Shown: positions 1 through 13,767, counted from the stretch's first letter. The stretch is 64,000 bases of DNA from Ovis canadensis (GCF_042477335.2 NC_091245.1:85040501-85104500); one strand, 5' to 3'. The notes: a model not told the origin generated them from the sequence alone. Translations and numbers: made by a program.

Positions 1-22
1 TTTCTGATCTCTAAAGGGGTTA

Positions 23-258
23 GCCACCTCATGCGAAGAGTTGACTCATTGGAAAAGACTCTGATGCTGGGAGGGATTGGGGGCAGGAGGAGAAGGGGAC
101 AACAGAGGATGAGATGGCTGGATGGCATCAGTGACTCAATGAACGTGAGTGAGTCTGAGTGAACTCAGAATTGGTGATGGACAGGGAGGCCTGGTGTGCT
201 ATGATTCATGGGGTGCAAAGAGTCAGACACGACTGAGCGACTGAACTGAACTGAACTG
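23..258 (+). mobile_element. BovB LINE, 5'-truncated 3' end, with 10-bp TSD
   Basis: Last ~236 bases of BovB ending in the ACTGAACTGAA repeat tail. It is flanked by a perfect target-site duplication AAAGGGGTTA at 13-22 and 259-268, so both ends of the insertion are fixed. Non-coding. Confidence 0.95.
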
Positions 259-529
259 AAAGGGGTTAATTATAATACCTACCAGAGAGGTTTTATGAAA
301 CTCCAGTTGTCTCTGGGGTATAGAAAGCACAAAATAAATGTTAATTGTCATCAAAATAATTAATATTATGACTATGTGTATGGTGTTCCACTAGACTGTA
401 GGAAGATAAAGGAAATTGGTTCCTGCCTAAAAGAAATTTACAATCCTATAGAAAAGATAAATAAGTGATTGAAATAACTACTATGTGCCTTGGTTTACTA
501 ATGTCCACCTCATGGATTTTGAGAATCAG

Positions 530-655
530 AGATTATTCCCTAAAGTATAAACTCCATAAAAGCAGGGATTTTTGTCTGTATTGTTTACCCTTATACTTTT
601 TGATATAGAATGTCAGCTGTTCAGCACCTATTTGCTGAATGAATGAATTAATGAT
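530..655 (+). repeat. L2 LINE 3' end fragment
   Basis: Old L2-like tail: a block resembling 'aactccataaaagcaggg', then 'cagcacctatttgctgaatgaatgaat', typical of L2 3' ends. The rest of 269-870 is AT-rich without a recognised element. Confidence 0.6.
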
Positions 656-869
656 GCATATAAAACATTTAAACAATGCTTCATACATGGCAAACACACA
701 AACTTTAGCTATTATTAAGGCACTTAATATATAATATGATAATAAAATAAATAAATTATATAAAGTATAAAATATTGAGTCAAAATAACCATACAAAAAT
801 ATGAAATTACTTATAGGAATGATTATTTCTGTCTCAGAGGACTCATGCGACAACAGAAACCTAGTTAAA

Positions 870-1230
870 CAAATTGTGTATTCATACAATGGAATACTAC
901 AAAATAAAGCAAGGAAAGTGAAAAATACTGCTACACATAGTCACATGGGTGACTCTCACAACCATAATGGTGAGCAAAAGAAATTAGACACAAGGGAACA
1001 CATACCACATGATTTAGGTGTATATGAGATTCAAAAAGCCAGGTCACTGAGTATTTTACGGTATTATCAGGATACTTACCTTTGGGAAGGAGAAAAAGTA
1101 CAGGATTAGAGGGACACAGGTACAGTTATGACACTGGTAATGTTTTATATCTTGATCTTGGTGGCACTATGCTTTATATCTTGATCTTGAATAATAATGA
1201 TTGTTCATTCTGTATGTATATTTATGTTAT
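870..1230 (+). repeat. Old L1M-type LINE 3' UTR
   Basis: Matches the familiar old L1 3' layout: 'ggaatactac', then 'tctcacaaccataatg', then 'tacctttggga', then 'tatatcttgatcttggtgg'. It carries a local duplication of a 17-base piece at 1144-1160 and 1173-1189. ORFs in it are chance. From 1231 to 1580 I recognise nothing. Confidence 0.55.
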
Positions 1231-1582
1231 TAATAGACAGCTTTGTTTTTGCTGTAGTAGCAAGAACACCAATATCCCAGTGGCTTGTAACAATGAAAGT
1301 TTTATGTTTCTTGCTTCCATTATATGAGAGCTACAGTCTACTGGGTTCATTTAGGCTCAGCTCAGCTTGGCTTCTTTCCAGGAATCTTCTCTTCCTGGAC
1401 TCACACTAAAAATGTAGCCACTATACATGATTTTTTTTTTTCACATGGCTGGGTTCAGAAAGTCAAGGGTGACTAAGGCAAAGTTTGTTGTATTAAAATC
1501 TTTGGCTTAGATATGGTGAACAGCTTGTTCAAAACTTTGTTTCTGATCTATTTGATCAGTCACCTCCCCATGCCTTGAGTAG

Positions 1583-1795
1583 CTAGTCGTGTGTACTCAG
1601 TCACAGCCAATTCTTCATGACCCCATGGATTGTAGCCTGCCAGGATCCTCTGTCCATGGAATTTTCCAGGAAAGAATACTGGAGTGTGTTGCCATTTCCT
1701 ACCCCAGGGGATCTTCCTGGCCCAGGAATCAAACCTGCGGCTCTTGCAGCTCCTGCATTGGCAGGAGGATTCTTTACCACTGCCATGAGCGACAC
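1583..1795 (-). repeat. Bov-tA SINE
   Basis: Near full-length tRNA-derived ruminant SINE in reverse. The tRNA-like head lies at the right end and the body ('catggattgtagcctgccagg', 'aggggatcttcctg') at the left. Somewhat diverged; no clear TSD. The stretch 1800-2040 holds nothing recognised. Confidence 0.9.
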
Positions 1796-2039
1796 CCATA
1801 GTTCTCTGAGCCATAGACTAATTTTGAGATAGTTTGCAGTATTTAGCAACTTTCAGTGGGAATACACATTGGTCTCTATGCTGAGCTGTTTTCTCCAGCA
1901 GAAAGCATTATTTAACAGATGTAATTGAAATCTCAAATCAGTTCATTTTGAATTTATCAAAAGGGACATCATCCTGGCGAGGTGGGAGGTAGGGAAGTTG
2001 TTTGGAATAGGCCCCTCCCTGAGATAAGAAAGCTTTTTC

Positions 2040-2392
2040 TACTGGCCTTGGAGAAGCTGTGTGTTGTGAGAAAACCTGGGAAATGACCCTGTGGCAAGGA
2101 GCTCCCAGCAGCCTCTAAGGGCCAAAATACCCTCCCTCTGGAAGTCGGGAAAAGAGGGAAACCTCAGTCCTACAGTTGCAAGGAACAGCAACTTCATGCT
2201 TGAGGAGAGAATCTCAAGATCCAGAAACAAATGTAGCCAGATGGACACCGTGATTGCCGCCTTGCAGAGGTCCCAGTGAGGCATGCCTGAACTTCTGACC
2301 CACAGACACCATGAGATTAAAAAATGTTTGTAGTTTTAAGTTGCTAAATTTGTAGTAATTTGTTTTACCACAGCAGAAAGAATAATAGATCT
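2040..2392 (+). repeat. Old L1M-type LINE 3' end
   Basis: Diverged L1 3' UTR: 'cctcagtcctacagttgcaaggaa', then 'tgacccacagacacc', then 'agttttaagttgctaaatttgtagtaatttg', ending near 'cagcagaaag'. Short ORFs inside are not genes. Confidence 0.65.
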
Positions 2393-2474
2393 TTCATCCC
2401 ATAATCTCTGCATGGCCTGCAAGTCTGCAGGCTGTCTAGGGCAGGAGTTCTCAAATTTCTGCATCATACACATT

Positions 2475-2610
2475 CATGCATTTATCCATTCATTCATTTG
2501 TTCAGCAGACATTCTGGACATCTACTCTACACTAAGTATTTAGAAACAAGGGACACATTAGTAAACAAAAAGACAAAACCCCTTGCCCCTAAAAAGCGTA
2601 TGTCTTGTGT
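2475..2610 (-). repeat. L2 LINE fragment (reverse)
   Basis: Reverse complement of the L2 3' end: 'cattcatttgttcagcagacat...', then 'cacattagtaaacaaaaagacaaaacccc'. From 2610 to 3430 the DNA is AT-rich with a T12 run and no recognised element. Confidence 0.55.
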
Positions 2611-3429
2611 TAATGTCATCTGTTCTTCTTTTTTTTTTTTTACTTAGGTAAATTATTATACCACTTTTAACTCTCAACTTTCTTTCTTCTGTTGTTTATC
2701 TTTGGCTCTGATGTGATGTCCTCCCAGAAATACTTATTTTTAAATTCTTTTCCTCTTTAATTTGAATGTCTGTTGTTTAAAAATATATTTTTAAAAATCC
2801 TAGTATAAGAATTGAAGGTTTCTTTAGGACTTCAAGGATTAATTAATTATAATTCTCAAAGTGCATGTTGGGGAAGGGTAGAGGCACAATGACACAAAAA
2901 TGTTATCAATCTCTCTTTGATATGAATATTCATTAAATGATGTAGTTCTTGCCATGTTTCAGTTACTTGGAAGCTGCCAGCATAAAAAGAGGCACTTCTG
3001 TCAAAAACAAAAAAATCCTTTATAGCAAATGAACACAAAAGGTGGTGATTTTTGTATTTAAATAAATTGGAACATCAAAAATAGAAAGCCCAGGTATATG
3101 TAACTCTCATAATGTGTATAGTATCTTTTAGATCCACAGAGTATTGGCCCATGATTAAACCTAATACTAAAACAGATGAACAGCAAATTCATAGTTCCCT
3201 GACTATAATATTATGAGTAGTTCTAATTCTTTTGAAAATTGTGTGTATTGGATTGTTTAGGTAGTGACAACAGGGATATTATGAACTTAATCCATAACTA
3301 GCAATTCAATTTAAATTTATTGAGCCCTCTTAGTGTATTAAATATGGCATTTTAACAATTTTAAGTGTAAACATTGGTTATGACAATTTAACAATTTCTG
3401 CTATAAATCAGGCAACTTTATTGAAAATC

Positions 3430-4490
3430 GTTTCCATGACAGTCTTCATTGAAGACTATTAAATACTCTATGTCAGGCTCTGTTCTAGTGCTAGGAACTA
3501 TTGATACAATAGTGGGGAAAAAAACTCCAAGTCTCCTGGAGTTTATATTTTACAGAAAACAAACAGAAAAATTACATACATTCAGGTGGAAATTCAGCTA
3601 ATAATAAAAGAGACAAAGGAAATAAACCATATCTTGGGTTAGAAAATATTGAGTTGTTTTTTTTGAATAGGGTTTCCTTTTTTCAAGACTTTTTGATGTG
3701 ATCCATTTTTAAAGTCTTTACTGACTATTGAATTTGTAACAATATTGTTTCTGTCGTCTGTTTTAGTATTTTGACCCCAAGGCATGAGGGATCTTGGCTC
3801 CCCAACCAGGGATCAAACCCACAACGCCTGCCTTGGAAGGTGAAATCTTAACCACTAGACCACCAGGGAAGTCCCAGAAAATAGTATTTAAGAGAGCCAG
3901 GGAAGGACTTTCTTTGGCAATAATATTTAAGCTGAAACCTGACAGATGAAAAGGAGCCACTAAAGTGAAGTGCTAAGAAGAAAAACAATGTCCCAGCCTC
4001 TGCAAGAGCATAAGTGAAGACTTACAACAGGAAAAAGGTAGAAGACCAGGCTATCTCAAGCCCAAGGAGGAGTTGGGATGAGTAGTTGAGATAAGATGGG
4101 AAGTTACTTGAAGTTACTGGATTGTTTCAGTGGCTGAAAGAAGTTACTAGAGAATGACATAGTCCAATTGAGATTTTGAACAACTAATTCTTGTAGCTCT
4201 GTGGAGAATGGATTAGACAGAGGCAAGACTGGAAATTGAGAGATTTCTTAGGAGACTGATTTCCACATAAACAAAGGTGGAAAATTAGACTAGGGTGTAG
4301 GCAGTGGAGAAGAAAAGATGCACTCATACACTTCGGAGGTAAAACCAACAAAACTTATGTTCAGATGTTTCCTTAAAAAGATTGCAAGTAAGTAAATTGA
4401 AAATAAGGTAGTGAGTGAATGCATTTAAAAGAGGAAGATTTTGAGGACAGAAGGAATGAGAGATGTATACACTAAGTAATAGCCTAGAAG
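3430..4490 (-). repeat. L2 LINE, long diverged reverse copy interrupted by a CHR SINE
   Basis: Reads as the reverse complement of L2: 'tctgttctagtgctaggaactattgatacaatag', 'ggaaggactttctttg', 'aagctgaaacctgacagatgaaaaggagcc', 'gtggagaatggattagacagaggcaagactgg'. A CHR SINE splits it at 3649-3875. From 4490 to 4860 I see no recognised element. Confidence 0.6.
3649..3875 (-). repeat. CHR-type SINE inserted in L2, 8-bp TSD
   Basis: Cetartiodactyl tRNA-derived SINE in reverse. The head 'ccaccagggaagtccc' is at the right and the body resembles the 'tttaaagtctttattgaatttg' type. AGAAAATA occurs at 3641-3648 and 3876-3883 as a probable TSD. Confidence 0.75.
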
Positions 4491-4872
4491 TAATATATTA
4501 AAGTGGCCACATTTATAACTTTAATGACATGTCCTGTTCTGGGCCTCTATTTTCTTCAAAAGATATCAAGCTGGGCAGAGAGGAAATGCTCTGAAGATTT
4601 TTAGCCTTAAATGGTTCAGCCCAGACCACTGAAAAAAGATAATTTACCCAATGAAACTAATGAAGCAAAATCTAACTAACATCATTTTACTGAGAAATAG
4701 TTCTCACTCTGGCTGCACAAATTCCCTGCGTAGCTTTTAAAACTATATGCGCAGGCTCCACTGGAATGCTTCTGATTTAATTAGTTTGAGGTGAGACACA
4801 GGTATTTTTTAAAAGCTCCGCAGAGGATTCTGATGAGCAGCCAGAGTTGAGCCCTGAGTTAGAAGTACAGCT

Positions 4873-5129
4873 AAGGGGACTGCCCTGGTGGTCCAGTGGT
4901 TAAGAATCTTCCTGCTAATGCAGGGGACCTGGGGTCAATTCCTCGTCCTGGAAGATCCAGCGAGGCAAGCAACTAAGCCATTGCACCTCAACTACTGAAG
5001 TCCCCACGCTCTAGAGCCTTTGCTCTGAGACAAGAGAAGCCATCACAAAGAGAAGCCTTGGCACCACAACTAGAGAGTAGCCCAACAAAGATCCAGCCCA
5101 GCCAAAAATAAATGAAAAAATTGTAATAA
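4873..5129 (+). repeat. CHR-2-type SINE with 12-bp TSD
   Basis: Starts with 'ggggactgccctggtggtcc', continues with the 'caactactgaag...agagcc' body and ends in 'aaaaataaatg' A-rich tail. The perfect TSD AGAAGTACAGCT lies at 4861-4872 and 5130-5141. The 5142-5886 interval has no recognised element. Confidence 0.92.
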
Positions 5130-5898
5130 AGAAGTACAGCTGAGGATGTCAGGTCAATAAACTTATTTCATTCAATGACAGATTAATAGAGAATGGGCTG
5201 AAGGAACCTTCCCCCAGATAAGGAATACAGGCCCATTGTTAAAAAGAAACAGTTTGAGACTACAAGAAAATAAAAGTCAATTTTCTTCGTGTTATTTTTT
5301 TTTTAAGCTAGGAGAAAATTTTTTTCTCACCTTACTTGTGAAGAACACAGACACCCATATAGACATCACAAGTATTTTTAAATGCATTTATTTCTACTAT
5401 GAACATCTCAGAGGGAAGAGGTTAACAGCTGATAGTTGACTAAAAGGAACATAGAAGAGGAAAAAAGGATTACCAATCTAGCCCAGACATGGAAACAGGC
5501 AGGAAAAAGTGAGTTGAAGCAGAGAAATGATCACAGGTGATGAAGGATTCAGTTACCTATGGAAGGAAAAAAATCAGCTACCAGAATACACCTAGCAACA
5601 GTTGCTTTTCAACTATTCCTCGGACTGGAAGTTTCCAAGATTTAAGCCTTGAATGAGTCACAGAATTACCAGGCAGAACTAAGAGCCAAATAACTAATCT
5701 CCTAAAATAGAGAACAGAAACTTAATTTTCAACTGCCTTGAAGATTCTTTGTTGCTGGAAGGTACATGGGTAATTGAAGGCAAGAGTACTTACACAGCTT
5801 GCCCTAATCATTCCGTTCATTTGTGGTCTCACTGGAATCCAGACCAGGGTTTTACACTGTTGGGTTTTTACTTTGTTTCATTTACACTTTTGCATTCT

Positions 5899-6164
5899 GC
5901 TGCTAAGTCGCTTCAGTCGTGTCTGACTCTGTGCGACCCCATAGACAGTAGCCTACCAGGCTCCCCAGTCCCTGGGATTCTCCAGGCAAGAATACTGGAG
6001 TGGGTTGCCATTTCCTTCTCCAATGCATGAAAGTGAAAATTGAAAGTGAAGTCGCTCAGTTGTGTCCAACTCCTAGCGACCCCATGGACTGCAGCCTACC
6101 AGGCTTCTCCGTCCATGGGATTTTCCAGGCAAGAGTACTGGAGTGGGGTGACGTTGCCTTCTCC
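5899..6164 (-). repeat. Bov-A2 SINE dimer with 12-bp TSD, upstream of PRMT6
   Basis: Full dimer in reverse: the GCT-rich tail at the left, two related monomers separated by 'aaagtgaaaattgaaagtgaag', ending 'gttgccttctcc'. The perfect TSD CTTTTGCATTCT lies at 5887-5898 and 6165-6176. It ends about 495 bases before the PRMT6 start codon. Confidence 0.95.
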
Positions 6165-6532
6165 CTTTTGCATTCTACCTCCCCTGAAAACGGAGAAGAA
6201 AAACACGTAGTGCAATTTCCAAATCTCCACTTTTGGAGAGCTTTAAGAGTTGCAACTGTCCAGATGAGGCAGTAGGGTGTGCACGGTGCCGCCCAGAAAA
6301 TTCTATATAATAAAAAATCTGGGAGTTGGACAAAACAAAACATGGATTTTCAGTTTTAAGTGGGCGTGTCCATGTCACGAAGGGCGTGAAAGCAAAAGAG
6401 ACTGAACAATCTAAGGGAAGGAGAAGGAACGTAGAGAACCATGGAATGTGAGTGCAGGGGATGGAAAAGGGATTCCAAGACACCAAAGGAGCAAGAAAAA
6501 GAGCAGAGTACAGATCATTGGTATCTGGCTGA

Positions 6533-7786
<1,254 letters not shown>

Positions 7787-8224
7787 GCGTGGTCTTCTCT
7801 CCCAGCTACCTCCCAAGGAAGCCAGGCACGGAAGAGGCGGAGGGTTGGTCGGCGGAGTAAAGGAGATTTCACGTGCAAGTAGGGAGCGTTATCTTCCGTC
7901 TCCCTTTACCCCAGGGCTCCTGGGGAGGGAGAGTGACTTCAGTCTCGCTTCGTGGAGATTCTTCTGGCGATATTTATTAAAAAGTGTTTTCGATCCCCTG
8001 CCACGACCGAAACAGCGTGTTTATTAAGGGCCCGTTAAACCTCAAAAGCACGTGGTACCAAGCACTCCTTTTTCTATTTCTTTTGTTTCTTGTAAATTAA
8101 AGGGGGAAAAGGGTATGAAATTATCAGTTTGTGAAGGTTCCATTCACTTCCCTGACACCTCACACCCTAAGTCTAAAGCCAGGGAAAGGGGAAAAGGGTT
8201 TATAGTTAGACTCCATGTATTTCC

Positions 8225-8230
8225 AATAAA
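8225..8230 (+). terminator. Candidate PRMT6 poly(A) signal (proximal)
   Basis: Canonical AATAAA about 440 bases after the stop codon. It could give a short 3' UTR isoform; its downstream region is not clearly GT-rich. Confidence 0.3.
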
Positions 8231-8906
8231 ACGGGATATCACTCCAGAGCCATATTCTCTCATTTTCTGAATTCCCTCTCTTCCCAGGTGCCTCTAGACT
8301 ACAGTATTTTGTCCTCTTTTTTTTTTTTTTAATAAGTTTTACTACTGATAACGTGGGGGAGGTGAATGAGGGTAAAGTTTAAATAACACCTACTTCCTTA
8401 AGATGCTAAAGTTGATGACACCTTACTCCATTAAGTGAAATAAACTTCATACGTACTAGTACAGCGTACCTAAGAAATCTAGAAGGGTACGTGTTGGAGA
8501 AAAAGACCTGAAATACAGTAAAGTAGTATGGACTTTTTGTCTTTACTGTTAAGATTTAACCAAGAAAATTTCATGTAAGTTCCATAGTAAAAATTTTGTG
8601 TGCTTTATAACAAACTGATAGAGGCGATTTCTTCTGAACTTGGTCCAAGGGTTTATTTATCACCTTGGGTAAATTATTTAAGTAAGGAAAATATTTTCCC
8701 AGCTCGAGAATTAAAATCCCTCATTCAGGGGGATCATGTGATTTGGCCTACTAACATCAAGTGAAAATGTTTTTGTTAGTGTTTTGTTTGTTTTCTTTTT
8801 ATTTAGGTCAGCTAAATGTGAAAGTTGTGAATTTAGGAAAATCATTTGTAATGTGAGTTATGTTATCAAATTTATTTTACCCATGTTTCCCTCCTCATCT
8901 CTGGCA

Positions 8907-8912
8907 AATAAA
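8907..8912 (+). terminator. Candidate PRMT6 poly(A) signal (distal)
   Basis: Canonical AATAAA, followed about 40 bases later by a GT-rich stretch (CTTGTGTACTGTCTG) that could act as the downstream element. It is the best of the three hexamers after the gene. Confidence 0.5.
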
Positions 8913-9747
8913 GCACTGGCATTCTCTATTTTTATAGATGAAGTAAGAAGTCTTGTGTACTGTCTGAGTTATAACTCTTGCCTTTTTAGTATTGTTCTTA
9001 AAAATGGTGTTATAACCCCTACAGAGCATAGCTTAAGGATAATCAACTATGCTTAATGTATGGTTTCTTTACACTAGTAGCTTTAGTATGCTAATAGAAA
9101 GCAGGTGTGAAAATCTGATCTGAAGCAGCTCTGTTGCAACAGTTTTTTCTTCTTTATTCATCACTTATTAATATACTTAAATATAACTAATTTGCTAAAA
9201 TTTGGTATCAACACATGAGATCTGCCATTAGTAAGGGAACTATACATGTACAAAATCATCAGCTTTACAAGATCCTTGACTTGCAATACATTTATAGTTG
9301 TCACCATTGTTGGTATTAGGATAGTTAGCTTATGCAAATGGTACAGTCATAGCAATTTAGGCCTGGTTTAAACTAGAGTTACAAATTGGTTCCTTATGTT
9401 AGAGTCAACTATATTTTATGTTGAACATTTATTAGCATTTTAGTGTACAGTTTTGAGTGAATTCCAGTGTTTATTTTAACTTCGTACCACAATCTGTTTG
9501 TTGTATGAGTACTTGAAAGCATTCTTCCAAATTCCATTTTTTAATATATGTCTTATACAAGTATTATAGAGTTCTCATTACCAGTATAAGCACACAAAGG
9601 GACACTAGTTAAAACTTTGGTTAACTATAGAAGTAAAGGTAAGTATTTTATAATTAGAATTAAAAATTCTTTTTGTAACTGTTTCCCCCAAGTAAGATGG
9701 ATTATCATAAAAATACAGCTATACAGCTAAAGCAGTTAATTAAGAGG

Positions 9748-9985
9748 CAACAGTGTAGTGGTGAAAAGTCATGGACTATGGAGCCAGACATCTCATGCTG
9801 CAGTCTAGGCTCCACCACTCTTAGCTGTGTGACTGTGGGCAAAATACTTGACATCTGTTTTTTCTCCACTGCTGTCGTGCAAATGGGGCAACAATCACAC
9901 TTGCCCCATAGAAATGTGAAGATACAGTGAGTTAATACACGTAAGCACGTAGTACCTGGTACATAATAAATCCTTGCTGTTGTAA
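9748..9985 (+). repeat. MIR SINE, nearly full length
   Basis: Recognisable MIR order: 'gtggtgaaaagtcatggac', 'ggagccagac', 'tagctgtgtgac', 'gggcaaaatacttgac', 'tacctggtacataataaatcc'. Old and diverged. The interval 8931-9747 before it is AT-rich with nothing recognised. Confidence 0.8.
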
Positions 9986-10389
9986 TTATAGAAAAGTAAT
10001 ATGCAAACCTGGAGCACTCAGACACACAGAAAATGTACCACAGAATAAATGAGTCAACGCTTTGATTTTTTTACAGGTGTTTGAAAGTATGAGCATGGCT
10101 GTATATGATAAGCAATGTGACACTGGACACCACTTGATCCAAAGGAAGCCCAGACCCTGGAAGTGATGATACTTCGGGAAGGATGAGATTGTGAGATGCA
10201 CCAACATTCAGGCACTGTCCAAACTCTGTATGAGCTGGTACTGAATCCTTAGGGTCATTTGGGCAACAGGAAGGAACTACCAACCCTAAGGAGAGAAAAA
10301 CAAGATTAAGTTTTACCTGCTCCCCTCAAATAGCTTACATTTATTTAGCACGGTGAAACTTTCCAGCTATTTCCATTAACTCACTGGAC

Positions 10390-10560
10390 CAATGGACATT
10401 TATTGAGTGTTCAGTATATTAGTCATTGTGATAAGCACTTAGGATAGAAGCCAGTAAAACATAGTTTCTATCTCCAAGTAGGTATAATATGTTCACAGAA
10501 TAAACCAGTAAGTAAAAAATAATGGGCAAAAGACTAGGATGGTGTAGATGTTAGGGTGGG
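10390..10560 (-). repeat. L2 LINE fragment (reverse)
   Basis: Reverse L2 3' end pattern: 'ggacatttattgagtgttcagtatat...gataagcacttaggatag', then 'atgggcaaaagactaggatgg'. Intervals 9990-10390 and 10560-10800 show nothing else recognised. Confidence 0.55.
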
Positions 10561-10815
10561 CAGGTAATTATCTTTACCTTACATGCTAGGAAAAAAGGTA
10601 ACACCTTTTGAAGAATTTAGCCTAAGACTATACAGCTAATTCTTGACAATTGAACACAAGTTTTTCAATTCCTAACCCCCAAATAATCCCAAATTTAAGG
10701 AAGTCCCACTGGAGCTCTATCTCGTGGGCCTCAAAGAGCCACCTTTACTATATAGGATCTTCAGCTTGACACATCCTAGACACTCAACAAAGGATTCCCT
10801 GTTGCCCTTTCCCTA

Positions 10816-11027
10816 TGTGTGTCCATGTGTTCTCAGTCCTGTCTGACTTTACAACCTCATGGACTGTAGTCTGCCAGGCTCCTCTGCCCATGAGATTCTC
10901 CAAGCCAGAATACTGGAGTGGGTTGCTCTTTCTTCCTCCAGGGCATCTTCCCCACCCAGAAATCAAACCCGTGTCTCCTGCATTGGCAGGTGGATTCTTT
11001 ACTGCTGAGCCACTTGGGAATCCGCTT
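10816..11027 (-). repeat. Bov-tA SINE with 11-bp TSD (1 mismatch)
   Basis: Reverse Bov-tA with its tRNA-like head at the right. The TSD is CCCTTTCCCTA at 10805-10815 and CCCATTCCCTA at 11028-11038. The interval 11040-11990 is AT-rich single-copy-looking DNA without a recognised feature. Confidence 0.92.
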
Positions 11028-11992
11028 CCCATTCCCTAACAGAGCTAATCAAATGTGGTCCCCCCAGGAACTTGAATCCTCAACACAGTAGCAAAGGTAG
11101 ACAGACTCTACCATTCTACTTGGTACTTGGTGCTGGAGAGCAGAGAGACCTCTGACCAGGTCACTCATTTAATAAACACCAACTATCTAACATTTAAGTT
11201 CTGTAACAAGCAGATCTTAACATAAAAACCTGAAGTGCAGCAGAGAATAGAAATTGCCTTCATCAATAATTTCCAGTCATTCTTTAGCTTGGAAACATTT
11301 CATTCCAACTAAATCTTGCCCCTGCTGAAGGATGAGAGGCCAGCTGTCTTAACAATTTCATCCTTAAAATTTTTCCCAAGTGCAAAAATGCTTCTTATCA
11401 TCACATAGATTATGAACTCCTCAATGAAAAATTGCTATATGCTAATTCCAAAAATAAATCTGTGTCCTCTATATAACTGATTTGTTTCAGCTAATGGGCA
11501 TAATATATTGGGTATATATACTCACACTGGCTACTGGAAAGCTGAGCCAAATGTATGGCTCACTTGTGATTTTTTTCTTTAACTTTGTATCTAGCTTCAT
11601 TTCCATAACCCAGTTTTTTTTCTTGATTTATTCCTCTCATAATAAATATTAATGTTTTGTTGAAATTTATATATCCTTTTTCCTCCTTTAATGCATTTTG
11701 GCATGAAAATATTTCCGTACATTTTTAGAATAGCTGCAGAAATTCTGAGGGTGGGAGGTTGTAGAAAAATCTAGAGGACTCTGAGGTATGTCCCCTTTAT
11801 TTTCTATGAATTGTGTCCAAAATTGTTCACATGGATATATAGCTGACTGGATCTCATCTTTGTAGCCAATCTACAGCATTTTACTTTTTGTAGAATCAAG
11901 ATTTCTGAATGTGTGACAAATTCAGACATGTAGACAGTTTTGAGGACACCTTGAATATTCTGCAGCTCTTTGTAAGCTTAGAACAGGCCCTC

Positions 11993-12517
11993 AGTTCAGT
12001 TCAGTCGCTCAGTCATGTCTGACTCTGCAACCCCATGGACTGCAGCACGCCAGGCCTCTCTGTCCATCACCAACTCCCCAAGCTTCTTCAAACTCCTGTC
12101 CATCAAGTCGGTGATATCATCCAACCATCTCATCCTCTGTCGTCCCCTTCTACTCCTGACCTCAATTTTTCCCAGCATCGGGGTCTTTTCCAGTGAGTCA
12201 GTTCTTCACATCAGGTGGCCAGAATATTGGAATTTCAGCTTCAGCATCAGTCCCTCCAAAGAATATTCAGGACTGATTTCCTTTAGAATTGACTGGTTTG
12301 ATCTCCTTGCAGTCCAAGGGACTCTCAAGAGTCTTCTCCAATACCACAGTTCAAAAGCATCAATTCTTTAGCGCTCAGCTTTCTTTATGGTCCAGCTCAC
12401 ATCCATCCATGACTACTGGAAAAACCATAGCTTTGACAAGGTGGACCTTTGTCAGCAAAGTAATGTTTCTGCTTTATAATATGTTATGTAGATTTGTCAT
12501 AGCTTTTCTTCCAAGGG
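11993..12517 (-). mobile_element. BovB LINE 3' fragment (reverse)
   Basis: Reverse-oriented 3' ~525 bases of BovB, starting with the tail repeat 'ttcagttcagtcgctcag' and 5'-truncated near 'cttttcttccaagg'. ORF pieces resembling its reverse transcriptase C-terminal region are broken. Confidence 0.93.
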
Positions 12518-12530
12518 GCATTGTAGATTG

Positions 12531-12733
12531 TTGTGTCAGTCACTCAGTCGTATCTGATTCCTTGCAATGCCATGGACTGTAGCCCATCAGGCTCCTCTGT
12601 CCATAAAATTCTCCAAGTAAGAATACAGGAGTAGCCATTGCCTCTTCCAGGGGATCTTCCCAACCCAGGAATCGAACCCAGGCCTCCTGCACTGCAGACA
12701 GATTCGCTACCATCTGAGCCACCAGGGAAGCCC
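12531..12733 (-). repeat. Bov-tA SINE with 9-bp TSD, abutting BovB
   Basis: Reverse Bov-tA. TGTAGATTG is repeated at 12522-12530 and 12734-12742. It sits just beyond the truncated end of the BovB copy rather than inside it. From 12743 to 13765 the DNA is AT-rich and unrecognised. Confidence 0.93.
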
Positions 12734-13767
12734 TGTAGATTGCCAAACTCCTTCCAAAAGTGATTCAAAATAGTTTAAAGTGATGATAAGGAAGGAGGTG
12801 ACATAATGAGACTATTTCTCAAATATCATGCATGCTTGTAGAAGATTTAAAACAAAGAATCTGAACCTAACTAAACAGAATTATAACAAAAATTAAGATA
12901 TCAACAGTGGCATTGGAACTGTGCTCCTTGGAGAGCTTTGATAATTAAATTCATCATATTGATAATAATAACTTTGGGAAAAGACTGGTGAGATTTCAGT
13001 TGGATGGCTTTTTAACTCTAAAAACAATCACATATAACAGAAATTTAAAATACAGAGAGCTGGGGTGGGGGAGGAGGGCAGAATTACTCCTCTTTCTATA
13101 GGCTGTCCCCTACAAGGAAAGAACAGAGAAAGGAGAGTGGGATGGAAAGAAATTCTCCCCTCAAGTTTTTAAATGCTTTATAGGCATTCCTGCAATCACT
13201 TGAGATATGTATTTTTTAAAAACAAAAAACCTCACATTCTGAAATATTATACACTAAAAATAACAAACTTAAGGAAAAATTAGGTTGGATAGACCATCAT
13301 AATGTATGTAACTTTGTAACCAAGAGCACTAATTCTATTAAAAATATTAGCAGTTTAGAAAGATGTTAACCATAATGAATGAACATTGCAGTAAATAGCT
13401 TGATGAAAGAGCATGAGAAAGTTATAGAGACAAAGCGAAATGCACAGAGATAGGCAGAAGGCTTAATAAACATTTCTAGGACATAGAGCATGTGACTGAA
13501 CAAACCTTAAAGCAATAATATTTGGTGTGATACATTCCTCTCTGACTAGCTGCCTTTAGCTGTGTCTGTGTACTTTGTGTTAAGTGGTTGCTACCCGGTG
13601 GTGGTAAATATTAATGATGGGAAAGATCACAAATGAATCGATCGATTTCCACGTTATATTTTGACATTGTTCTTCTACCTACCAACCTCATTCAAGTTCA
13701 TTATTTTATAGAAACATGTACTGTAGCATAACATTTGATCCTTTGTTCAGTTTCCAGAAATTATAAC

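Larger units (their letters stand above)
7787..8930 (+). other. Probable PRMT6 3' UTR
   Basis: Sequence after the PRMT6 stop is free of recognisable young repeats for about 2 kb and becomes AT-rich. AATAAA hexamers occur at 8225-8230, 8439-8444 and 8907-8912. The length to the last one (about 1.1 kb) is compatible with a PRMT6 transcript of roughly 2.4 kb. The true end needs transcript data. Confidence 0.5.
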
